From Parachlamydiaceae bacterium (lineage in GTDB: Bacteria; Chlamydiota; Chlamydiia; Chlamydiales; Parachlamydiaceae), in NCBI GenBank assembly GCA_003164155.1, contig PLSG01000143.1:1-5360 (forward strand): 5,360 bases of DNA, in the 5' to 3' direction. The translations under genes were made by a program, and so were the position numbers. The number at the start of each line of letters is the position of its first letter. Within the stretch, counting starts at the first letter, position 1. This document shows, piece by piece, positions 1 through 5,360 of this stretch. The notes beneath the pieces were generated by a model. That model was not told the origin of the DNA, did no database searches, and saw only the letters and a program-made list of their open reading frames with translations.

Positions 1-419
1 TCAGGGTGGTCAATGTCGTCGACCTGATGAAACTGCAGTCTAAAAGCGAGCACCCGCATGGCTTAAGCGATACGGATTACGATTCGCTCTTTACCAAGGA
101 TAAGCACATCATCTTCGGCTTCCATGGATATCCTTGGTTGGTCCATCGGCTGACCTACCGCCGTACAAACCGCAATCTCCACGTCCGAGGGTATAAGGAA
201 GAGGGCACGATCACCACGCCTTTTGATATAAGAGTGCAAAATGACCTCGATCGCTTTCACCTGGTGCAAGATGTAGTCGATCGGCTGCCGGAATTGGGCG
301 CCAAGGGCGCCTACCTCAAGCAAATGATGCAGGATAAGCTCATCGTGCATAAGCACTATATCGCTAAGTATGGCATGGATATGCCGGAAATCCGCGATTG
401 GAAGTGGGGTGCGGACTAG
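1..419 (+). CDS. xfp: Phosphoketolase (xylulose-5-P/fructose-6-P), C-terminal fragment
   Basis: This is the last ~139 codons of a thiamine-diphosphate-dependent phosphoketolase. The enzyme cleaves xylulose 5-phosphate (and often fructose 6-phosphate) with phosphate to give acetyl phosphate plus glyceraldehyde 3-phosphate (or erythrose 4-phosphate), in the cytoplasm. The frame is open at the left edge: a GTG at position 6 is internal, because the preceding codon reads Arg and the sequence RVVNVVDLMKLQ is a conserved interior stretch of the family. Also visible are EHPHGLSD, FHGYPWLVHRLTYRR, HVRGYKEEGTITTPFD, NDLDRFHLVQDVVDRLP, and the C-terminal MPEIRDWKW, all hallmarks of the XFP C-terminal domain. 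Full-length members run to about 790-830 residues, so roughly five sixths of the gene lies off the window. The TAG stop at 417-419 gives the normal family C terminus, so the gene looks intact at this end. Whether it uses one or both sugar phosphates cannot be judged from this part. Confidence 0.93.
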   Translation, partial: RVVNVVDLMKLQSKSEHPHGLSDTDYDSLFTKDKHIIFGFHGYPWLVHRLTYRRTNRNLHVRGYKEEGTITTPFDIRVQNDLDRFHLVQDVVDRLPELGAKGAYLKQMMQDKLIVHKHYIAKYGMDMPEIRDWKWGAD

Positions 420-444
420 TACACAGTAAATCCCCAGAATGAGG

Positions 445-490
445 CAGTTGCAAAAGTCCCATAAAGCTAACTTTTCGATTTTTGCAACTG
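445..490. repeat. Small inverted repeat (hairpin) after xfp
   Basis: Perfect 11-bp arms, CAGTTGCAAAA at 445-455 and TTTTGCAACTG at 480-490, flank a 24-nt spacer. It lies 26 bp past the xfp stop and would form a stem-loop in the xfp 3' UTR. No T-run follows it (the next bases are TCTTGAATGG), so it is not a canonical intrinsic terminator. It may protect or end the transcript, or be the remnant of a repeat element. The core word TTGCAAAA followed by GTCCC recurs in the same orientation near 695-709, beyond the large palindrome. Confidence 0.55.
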
Positions 491-500
491 TCTTGAATGG

Positions 501-649
501 GGGTGAGGGCAGGTAGCCTAGGGTTGGGGTGTTAATTTTGTGGCTTTTTTGGGGTAATAAAATCACACAGTGTACTAGTACACTGTGTGATTTTATCTCC
601 AAAACTCCACAAAATTAACACCCTAGCCTTGGGCTACATGCCCTCACCC
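501..649. repeat. Large ~149-bp inverted repeat with a perfect 40-bp core palindrome
   Basis: Arms 501-576 and 577-649 are reverse complements of each other over almost their whole length. The central 40 bp (557-596) is perfectly palindromic, centred on CTAG at 575-578. Moving outward there is a 2-nt bulge (555-556), a small internal loop (544-546 against 605-606), and then a ~43-bp outer arm with five differences. Four of those five, plus one more in the inner arm (553/598), are G-T/T-G pairs on the plus strand, so a plus-sense transcript would form one nearly continuous hairpin. The element sits between convergent genes and contains no credible ORF. Candidate explanations are a transcription barrier or 3' UTR structure for xfp, or a MITE-like nonautonomous transposable element. 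No clear target-site duplication was found at its ends. Confidence 0.9.
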
Positions 650-924
650 TAAGGAGATATGGGTAATGCTAAGGACAACGCCCTAGGTAAGATTTTGCAA
701 AACAGTCCCTTCCGTCCCCCGATGACTTAGGACTGCGATCACGGTATGCTTGGTTGAGCCACGCGCGGTTTGTTCTCGGAAATCGGCAGGTTAACACTCC
801 ACAAATGTAAAAAACTTGGTTGAACTTTTTAATGTGAGGATGGCAGAGAGGGGAAACTCCTCAAGTGAAGCCGAAATAGGATTAAGGTCTATTGGTAAAC
901 AACACTAGTAAAAATTGGTACGGT
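650..924. other. Noncoding stretch between the palindrome and the hypothetical gene
   Basis: I see no convincing gene here. An SD-like AAGGAG at 651-656 follows the palindrome directly. It leads only to very short frames: ATG 659 opens 23 codons at too close a spacing, and ATG 666 opens 6 codons. TTTTGCAAAACAGTCCC at 693-709 partly repeats the left end of the 445-490 hairpin. The word ACTCCACAAA at 796-805 also occurs in the right palindrome arm (604-613), so the stretch may contain decayed repeat material. No clear hairpin plus T-run terminator for either convergent gene is visible, and no tRNA-like fold was recognised. Confidence 0.6.
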
Positions 925-1764
925 TTATTTGTTTTCTTTGATCTGCTCTACCCAGGTTACTTCTGTAGAGCCAGTGTGGGGATTATCGCACCCTAGTAGT
1001 ATAAATTCAGTATTTTTAAAAATCTTGAAATTTTCCATGTTTTCAAATTTTTCTCTTAGGGGGGAAGGCAGCAATGAGAGGATTTCGATAGGAGTTTCCA
1101 ATAATTTTCCTTCTAAACCTAGCTGGTTCCATGATTTTTCTTTGAACAGCTTATGTGCATATTTTAATCTCTCAGGATCTGTGATCGGAGAAGCTTTTCC
1201 TTTGGAGAAGTTTAGGATAGCTTGGAAATAAGCTAATTGGATAATCAATTGAAGTTCAATGAAATCGGGATGGGTATCATCTATGCGAAGGCTTATACAG
1301 ATAATGTTTTGAAAATTTTGTGGCACCTCAAAGTCTGCTGAGAGCCTTTTAGATAAAAAAGATTTGTGCATTGACTCAATTTTTAGCTTTAATTCCACTA
1401 TTCTCATTTGCTTTTGAATTTCTTTTAACTCTTCACTTGAGTTTTTAGATGGAGCCATTAGAAGTGTCCCAAATGCACATCCGGCTAAGGTAGCTAAAAT
1501 CAGGCTTTTTCGATCCCACACATTTTGTTTGTGAAAGCGATGTGCGCGATCTTTGAAGTCGGAGTGGGGGAAGGATGAAAAGCTTCTATGACGGCTAAAG
1601 CTGTGTAGCGCGGTTGCGCTTAGTGGTTGAAGGGAAGTGCAAACTCTTCTTCCTTTGAATCTACCTACAGAATAGCTTCGCGAAAAGGTTGAGGATAAAG
1701 GTGTGGTTAGCCATCTAAACTTGGGCAAAAGCTCACATGCCACTGGACGTGTGCAAAAACTCAT
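925..1764 (-). CDS. Hypothetical protein: basic Ser/Arg-rich N terminus, one membrane segment, coiled coil
   Basis: I do not recognise the family. The start is placed at ATG 1764 because AGAGGG sits 6 nt upstream of it. The same frame continues to a TTG at 1839, which would add 25 residues but has no comparable signal. The 279-residue product has three zones. Residues 1-86 are rich in Ser, Arg, Lys and His with almost no acidic residues before about position 69 (FSRSYSVGRFKGRR, HSFSRHRSFSSF). One hydrophobic segment follows at about 87-104 (LILATLAGCAFGTLLM). Next comes a Glu/Lys/Leu heptad-like stretch at about 109-135, then a soluble C-terminal domain with no motif I can name. The gene is clearly AT-richer than the aro genes: sample stretches 1021-1080 and 1381-1440 have 22/60 and 16/60 G+C, against 37/60 at 3301-3360. 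It follows aroB on the same strand and could be co-transcribed, but no functional link is apparent. The TAA stop is at 925-927. Confidence 0.72.
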   Translation of the reverse strand: MSFCTRPVACELLPKFRWLTTPLSSTFSRSYSVGRFKGRRVCTSLQPLSATALHSFSRHRSFSSFPHSDFKDRAHRFHKQNVWDRKSLILATLAGCAFGTLLMAPSKNSSEELKEIQKQMRIVELKLKIESMHKSFLSKRLSADFEVPQNFQNIICISLRIDDTHPDFIELQLIIQLAYFQAILNFSKGKASPITDPERLKYAHKLFKEKSWNQLGLEGKLLETPIEILSLLPSPLREKFENMENFKIFKNTEFILLGCDNPHTGSTEVTWVEQIKENK

Positions 1765-1770
1765 AAATTT

Positions 1771-1776
1771 CCCTCT
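1771..1776 (-). promoter_or_regulatory. Ribosome binding site deciding the ATG 1764 start
   Basis: On the minus strand AGAGGG is followed by the 6-nt spacer AAATTT and then ATG (1764-1762). This is a good Shine-Dalgarno match at good spacing and favours the 279-residue form of the hypothetical protein over the TTG-initiated 304-residue form. It lies immediately after the TAA stop (1780-1778) of the small candidate ORF, which fits sequential translation of one message. Confidence 0.6.
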
Positions 1777-1777
1777 T

Positions 1778-1948
1778 TTAACAGAATAAAATTTCAAGAA
1801 CCTCTGTAGACATGTTTGCGTTAAATTTCTTGCTTTCAATATTAAAAGTCAATGTGAAAAATGCGTCATAGTGGTGTCTATAGAAGTAGAAAGGTGAGCT
1901 CTTTTCTTCACGAAAGTTGGCAAAAGCCTTTTCATGAGAAGCTATCAT
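1778..1948 (-). CDS. Candidate small protein, 56 codons, between aroB and the hypothetical gene
   Basis: This short open frame starts at an ATG inside the last codons of aroB (17-bp overlap, different frame). It ends at TAA 1780-1778, just before the RBS of the next gene. The product begins MIASHEKAFANFREEKSS and ends NANMSTEVLEILFC. It is aromatic-rich in the middle (FYFYRHHYDAFF), with no signal peptide or membrane segment. In favour: it fills the ~170-bp gap exactly and would be coupled to aroB. Against: there is no clear SD, it is short, and no family is recognised. An alternative 28-codon frame starts at ATG 1935 in an ATGA overlap with the aroB stop. The stretch may equally be plain intergenic DNA. 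Confidence 0.25.
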   Translation of the reverse strand: MIASHEKAFANFREEKSSPFYFYRHHYDAFFTLTFNIESKKFNANMSTEVLEILFC

Positions 1949-3044
1949 TCATCCATTCCACAGCCCTTTGCAGCAGAAGAGGGGCGACGTGCATGCAGTA
2001 GCTGGAGCTATAGCACAAGGGAGAGCCGATCTCTTCAATGATCACAAAACGCGGCTGCCCAGCGATGGATTTTTTATCCAAGCGCATGGCATTCAGCAGG
2101 GCCTCTAGTGAAAATCGACAGGGTAGGCGCAAGGGGATGCCGTACTTATTTAGAATGTGATGCAGCCTTTCGAAGGAGCTCATCGAAAGCTTTCCAAGCT
2201 GCCAGGCCAGATGGCTTTCGACCAGTAGGCCTATGGCCACGGCTTCGCCATGCGAAAGTGCATAGTGCGTTAGATTTTCCAAGGCATGTCCGACGGTGTG
2301 TCCAAAATTCAAAAGGTGCCGCTTTCCGTTTTCCCTTTCATCTTGCTCTACGATGGTTTTTTTGATGCGGCAGCTTTCGAAGATGGCTTTTTCCACTACG
2401 GTTTGTTCTAGGGCCAAAAGCTGGCCGGAATGTCCTTCAAGGTATTCAAAATAGGCGCTGTCGGCGATCAAAGCGTGCTTAATCATTTCCACCACGCCGT
2501 TGGCTAGCTCTTTTAGGGGCAGGCTATGCAGCGTGACGGGATCGATGAAGACTTTCTTGGGCTGGTAGATGCACCCCAGCAGGTTTTTCCCGTAGGGGAC
2601 GTTGACGCCGTTCTTGCCGCCTATGCTGGCGTCTACCATGCCCAGCAGGGTTGTGGGGATCATCACCAGCGGAATTCCACGGCAATAAGTGGCGGCCAGA
2701 TATCCGGCCATATCGGTCACAGCTCCGCCTCCAAGGGCGAGGGCACAGGTATCGCGACCGAGACCTTTTTCAAATAGCTGATTTTCCAAAAGTTCTTTAG
2801 TGTGGCGTGTTTTGAAGTGCTCGCCGCTGGGAAAAGTAAATTGATGCACCTCGCATCCAGCAGCCTGGAGGGAGCTCTGCAATTGCTCACCATACAATGC
2901 GGGGATGCAGTCATCGGCAATGATGGCAAATCTGGAAGCCAGCGTGGCTAAGTAAGGCAATGGATTTTTCAAGAGCCCGCTTTGGATTTCGATTTCATAG
3001 GATATGGCCGAGGACGGGATAGAGCAGGTCAACTTTTGCATCAT
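1932..3044 (-). CDS. aroB: 3-dehydroquinate synthase
   Basis: AroB performs the second step of the shikimate pathway, cyclising DAHP to 3-dehydroquinate with NAD and a divalent metal (usually zinc) in the cytoplasm. Numbering below is from the upstream ATG at 3056. PSGEHFKT at 76-83 and the NAD-binding glycine-rich GGGAVTDMAGYLAATYCRG at 109-127 are followed by PTTLLGMVDASIGGKNGVN at 134-152. The three metal ligands are present as E190 (VVEMIKH), H253 (NFGHTVGH) and H269 (SHGEAV), and the DKK motif is at 327-329. Length (370-374) is normal for a single-function AroB (E. coli 362). I chose ATG 3044 because it forms an ATGA overlap with the aroC TGA, the usual sign of translational coupling. 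ATG 3056 (16-bp overlap) is in the same frame and adds four residues, and neither has a good SD. The gene follows aroC and aroA, matching chlamydial gene order. The stop is TGA at 1932-1934. Confidence 0.96.
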   Translation of the reverse strand: MMQKLTCSIPSSAISYEIEIQSGLLKNPLPYLATLASRFAIIADDCIPALYGEQLQSSLQAAGCEVHQFTFPSGEHFKTRHTKELLENQLFEKGLGRDTCALALGGGAVTDMAGYLAATYCRGIPLVMIPTTLLGMVDASIGGKNGVNVPYGKNLLGCIYQPKKVFIDPVTLHSLPLKELANGVVEMIKHALIADSAYFEYLEGHSGQLLALEQTVVEKAIFESCRIKKTIVEQDERENGKRHLLNFGHTVGHALENLTHYALSHGEAVAIGLLVESHLAWQLGKLSMSSFERLHHILNKYGIPLRLPCRFSLEALLNAMRLDKKSIAGQPRFVIIEEIGSPLCYSSSYCMHVAPLLLQRAVEWMNDSFS

Positions 3045-4132
3045 AATTTTGCACATCGGTTTAAGAGGATGGCGTCGGCTAATACCAGAGCAAGCATGGC
3101 TTCAACCACGGGCACCGCGCGGATGGCCACACAGGGGTCGTGACGCGATCCAGCAGGCAATTGCAAAGTGGCTTCTTCTCCTGAAGTGGTCAAAGTCTTT
3201 TGCGGCTGCATAATGCTCGAAGTGGGTTTGAAAGCCACCCTTCCCACTATGGGCATGCCCGTGGAAATGCCGCCCAAAGTCCCGCCGGCATGATTGGTTT
3301 GGGTCTGTACGCCCTGGGCACCCAGTTCAAATAGGTCGTTGTGCTCGGAGCCCAGCATGGCCGCCGATCGAAAGCCTGCGCCGATTTCAAAGCCTTTGGC
3401 TGCCGGCAAGCTCAGCATGGCATGCGCCAGATTGGCTTCTAATTTTCCGTAAACGGGATCGCCCAATCCGGCAGGTACAGATAGGGCCATAAACTCCACG
3501 ATGCCGCCCAATGAATCTCCGGCATGCACAGTTTTTTCGATTAAGGCTGTCATGGCTGCAGTTGTCTGAGCATCAGGGCAAAATAGGGGACTTTGATAGA
3601 TGGCTGTGCGCAAGAGCTCAAAATTCTGCTCCTCGATCACCGCCTCAATCCTGCCGATTTGCACAATATAGGCCGTTAAAGCGATCCCCTGGTATTCCAA
3701 GAACTTTTGAGCAATAGCTCCTGCCGCGACGCGACAGGCGGTTTCTCGCGCGGAAGCGCGGCCACCTCCGCGGTGATCAAAAATCCCGTATTTCTCCAAG
3801 TAGGTATAATTGGCGTGTCCGGGTCTTAGTAAATCCGCCACCTGGTCGTATTTGCTGGAATCGGCATCTTTATTGAAAATGGCCACGCAGATGGGCGCTC
3901 CGGTGGTCTTGCCTGCAAATACCCCAGAGAGAATGTCGGCCAGATCGGCTTCTTTTCTAGGGGAAGTGTAGGGGTTTTTTCCAGGCGCGCGCCGGGCTAG
4001 GGCTGCATTGATTTCGTCCACTGTGATCTCGAGGCCGGCGGGGCATCCATCTATGACTACGCCAATGGCTTTTCCATGGGATTCTCCCCAGGTAGTGATT
4101 TTAAAGGCCTTGCCGAAGGCGTTGCTGGCCAT
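3041..4132 (-). CDS. aroC: Chorismate synthase
   Basis: AroC is the final enzyme of the shikimate pathway. It removes phosphate and a proton from EPSP (1,4-anti elimination) to give chorismate and needs reduced FMN. The 363-residue product has the normal bacterial length (E. coli 361). The first signature, GESHG, is at 16-20 with the catalytic-type H19. The RRAPGKNPYTSPRKEAD segment is at 47-63. The second signature runs from GHANYTYLEKYGIFDHRGGG (105-124) into RASARET (125-131) and includes H106 and the arginines that bind substrate and flavin phosphates. NHAGGTLGGISTGMPI is at 280-295 and the third signature RHDPCVAIRAVPVVEAM is at 330-346. All key residues I can check are present, so it should be active. 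An SD (AAGGA) lies 8 nt before the ATG. The gene starts 20 bp after aroA ends, and its TGA overlaps the aroB ATG. In Chlamydiaceae a shikimate kinase gene normally lies between aroA and aroC; here there is no room for one. Confidence 0.97.
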   Translation of the reverse strand: MASNAFGKAFKITTWGESHGKAIGVVIDGCPAGLEITVDEINAALARRAPGKNPYTSPRKEADLADILSGVFAGKTTGAPICVAIFNKDADSSKYDQVADLLRPGHANYTYLEKYGIFDHRGGGRASARETACRVAAGAIAQKFLEYQGIALTAYIVQIGRIEAVIEEQNFELLRTAIYQSPLFCPDAQTTAAMTALIEKTVHAGDSLGGIVEFMALSVPAGLGDPVYGKLEANLAHAMLSLPAAKGFEIGAGFRSAAMLGSEHNDLFELGAQGVQTQTNHAGGTLGGISTGMPIVGRVAFKPTSSIMQPQKTLTTSGEEATLQLPAGSRHDPCVAIRAVPVVEAMLALVLADAILLNRCAKL

Positions 4133-4140
4133 ACTCTACT

Positions 4141-4145
4141 TCCTT
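4141..4145 (-). promoter_or_regulatory. aroC ribosome binding site
   Basis: Minus-strand AAGGA lies 8 nt upstream of ATG 4132-4130, inside the 20-bp aroA-aroC gap. It confirms the aroC start, and the gap is too short to hold a promoter or terminator. Confidence 0.65.
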
Positions 4146-4152
4146 AATTTAT

Positions 4153-5360
4153 TTAGCAACTTGCGTTTTGTTCCTCTATGGGCGCGCCTAAGGCCAGAAA
4201 ATCGGGCCTAAAGGTGGGGAAAGTCTTTGATATGCATTCCACTGATGAGATCGTCGTTTCGCCGGCCGCTCCTAAAGCCGCCACGCTTAAGGACATGACC
4301 ATGCGGTGATCGCCATGAGAATGCAGCTGCGCGCCTTTGAGCGGCGATTTTTTGATGCGCAAGCCATCCTCTGTTTCGGCGATATCCGCGCCCATTTTGC
4401 GCAGTTCGGCAGCCATGCAATGGATTCGATTGCATTCCTTTTGCTTAGCCACGGCGGCATTGTGGATGTGCGTTTCGCCTTCGGCAAAGCAAGCTACTAC
4501 CGCCAAGATAGGGAGGGCATCGATAAAGTTATTGATATCTACGCTGAGGCCGCAAAGTGCCCCCCCTTTTTTGACCCGCAGTGTCTTTCCGGCTGTATCG
4601 ATTTCAATATTTCCCCCCATCTTCTGGAATATGTCAACCAGCTCTTTATCGCCTTGCACATCGTGCATATCTACATTCTTTAAGGTGAGCTCTGACTGGG
4701 TGATTAGGGCCGCGGCCAAGGGAAATGCGGCCGAACTGAGGTCTCCGGGAACAGAGTATTCAAATCCGGGGTAGTGCGCATTTCCCGAAAGAACATAGCG
4801 TTTAAAGTCATGATTTTCGTAGGGGATTCCCAATCGATCCAGCCAATCCAAGCTGAGGGCCACCCAAGGCTTCTCTCCTGGATTTTGCACATCAAGTTCA
4901 ATGGGACCTTGTGCAAAAGCCGCGGCTATTAGCAAGGCCGATATTGGCTGGGAATCTTCCCCCGAGATCACTGCCTTGCCGGGTCTGAGAGGACCTTGCA
5001 CGATCACCGGAGCATAACCGTCTGCGCGCATGCACACAGCTGATGCGCCGAGCTGGGAAAGGGCGGCGAGCAGCGGCTGCATAGGCCTATGGTGGCGGAT
5101 GGAATAATCGCCCGTGATGACCACAGGGTGTTTGGCCAAAGCTCCTATGGCTGAACAAAAGCGCAGCACTATGCCTGAGTTGCCCGCATGGATCACATCT
5201 TCAGACATGTGAATCTTTCCCTTTAAGCCTTCTATCTCAAGCTTTTGGGGGGAAATATCCACTACGGCCCCAAAGCTGCGGCAAGCCTCGATCATGGCTT
5301 GGGTATCGGTAGAAGGCAGATAGTGATGGATGATGCTTTTTCCATGGGCCATGCAGGCAA
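4153..5360 (-). CDS. aroA: 3-phosphoshikimate 1-carboxyvinyltransferase (EPSP synthase), N terminus off the window
   Basis: AroA transfers the enolpyruvyl group of PEP to shikimate 3-phosphate, giving EPSP for AroC. The frame is open at the right edge: codons Ala-Cys precede the ATG at 5352, and the family's opening PGSKSxxxR motif is missing, so about 25-30 residues lie outside. Numbering from that internal Met: GNSGIVLRF 57-65, RHHRPM 86-91, DSQ 133-135, KPWV 161-164, VPGDLSSAAF 201-210, QGDKE 233-237, the catalytic-type D278 (NNFID), KQKECNRI 303-310 with E306 and R309, GDHRM 347-351, and SKTFP 375-379. Most catalytic residues are therefore present. Several positions differ from E. coli AroA by eye alignment: I61 and F65 at Thr97 and Pro101, D133 at Ser169, E160 at Ser197, and V301 at Asn336. 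The gene leads the aro run seen here; its promoter is outside. Stop TAA at 4155-4153. Confidence 0.95.
   Translation of the reverse strand, partial: ACMAHGKSIIHHYLPSTDTQAMIEACRSFGAVVDISPQKLEIEGLKGKIHMSEDVIHAGNSGIVLRFCSAIGALAKHPVVITGDYSIRHHRPMQPLLAALSQLGASAVCMRADGYAPVIVQGPLRPGKAVISGEDSQPISALLIAAAFAQGPIELDVQNPGEKPWVALSLDWLDRLGIPYENHDFKRYVLSGNAHYPGFEYSVPGDLSSAAFPLAAALITQSELTLKNVDMHDVQGDKELVDIFQKMGGNIEIDTAGKTLRVKKGGALCGLSVDINNFIDALPILAVVACFAEGETHIHNAAVAKQKECNRIHCMAAELRKMGADIAETEDGLRIKKSPLKGAQLHSHGDHRMVMSLSVAALGAAGETTISSVECISKTFPTFRPDFLALGAPIEEQNASC

Noticed and set aside
63..602. 179-codon minus-strand open frame across the xfp end and the palindrome
   Set aside because: It lies antisense to a well-supported phosphoketolase and then runs through repeat DNA; the translation resembles no protein family.
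651..729. SD-like AAGGAG followed by ATGs at 659 and 666
   Set aside because: The 23-codon frame from ATG 659 has only a 2-nt spacer from the SD, and the better-spaced ATG 666 stops after 6 codons; there is no sign of a real gene.
714..920. Possible tRNA or structured RNA, or a transposase remnant, in the gap
   Set aside because: I found no cloverleaf, no CCA-type end and no recognisable transposase motif in any frame I read.
1765..1839. TTG start at 1839 for the hypothetical protein
   Set aside because: It has no evident SD, and it would overlap the small candidate ORF, while ATG 1764 has a well-placed AGAGGG.
1824..1852. Minus-strand TTGACT with a 17-nt spacer to GAAATT as a promoter for the hypothetical gene
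   Set aside because: The -35 is good but the -10 matches the consensus at only 3 of 6 bases in AT-rich DNA; not enough to list as a feature.
4306..4774. Two plus-strand open frames of 125 and 145 codons opposite aroA
   Set aside because: They are antisense shadows of a conserved EPSP synthase reading frame in GC-richer DNA, with no family resemblance.

Overview
The window is a 5.4-kb stretch of bacterial chromosome. A minus-strand run of aromatic amino acid (shikimate pathway) genes takes up the right 3.4 kb. It converges on the tail of a plus-strand phosphoketolase gene at the far left. The order aroA > aroC > aroB resembles the shikimate cluster of Chlamydiota (aroA-aroL-aroC-aroB-aroDE in Chlamydiaceae, from memory). 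A chlamydia-like intracellular bacterium is therefore the best guess, at moderate confidence. No rRNA or other direct taxonomic marker is present.

Layout, left to right. (1) 1-419, plus strand: C-terminal end of a phosphoketolase cut by the window edge. (2) 420-924: noncoding DNA between convergent genes. It holds a 46-bp hairpin (445-490) and then a striking ~149-bp inverted repeat (501-649) with a 40-bp perfect palindrome at its centre; the rest (650-924) is unassigned. (3) 925-1764, minus strand: an AT-rich gene for an unrecognised protein. It has a long basic, Ser/Arg-rich N terminus, one membrane segment and a probable coiled coil; an SD sequence supports an ATG start at 1764. (4) 1778-1948, minus strand: a weak candidate 56-codon gene bridging the end of aroB and the hypothetical gene. 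(5) 1932-3044, aroB. (6) 3041-4132, aroC. (7) 4153-5360, aroA, whose N terminus lies beyond the right edge.

How the genes work together: AroB makes 3-dehydroquinate from DAHP, AroA joins shikimate-3-phosphate to PEP, and AroC converts the resulting EPSP to chorismate. aroA and aroC are 20 bp apart, and aroC overlaps aroB by an ATGA stop/start, so the three are almost certainly one transcript read right to left. The promoter must lie outside the window. Shikimate kinase and the dehydroquinase/shikimate dehydrogenase genes, expected between or after these genes in Chlamydiaceae, are absent here. The phosphoketolase belongs to a separate transcript and to central carbon metabolism.

The points most worth a second look are the large palindrome, whose arm differences are almost all G-U pairs when read as plus-strand RNA; the presequence-like N terminus of the hypothetical protein; and several substrate-site substitutions in AroA. 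I found no CRISPR array, complete mobile element, tRNA or rRNA.
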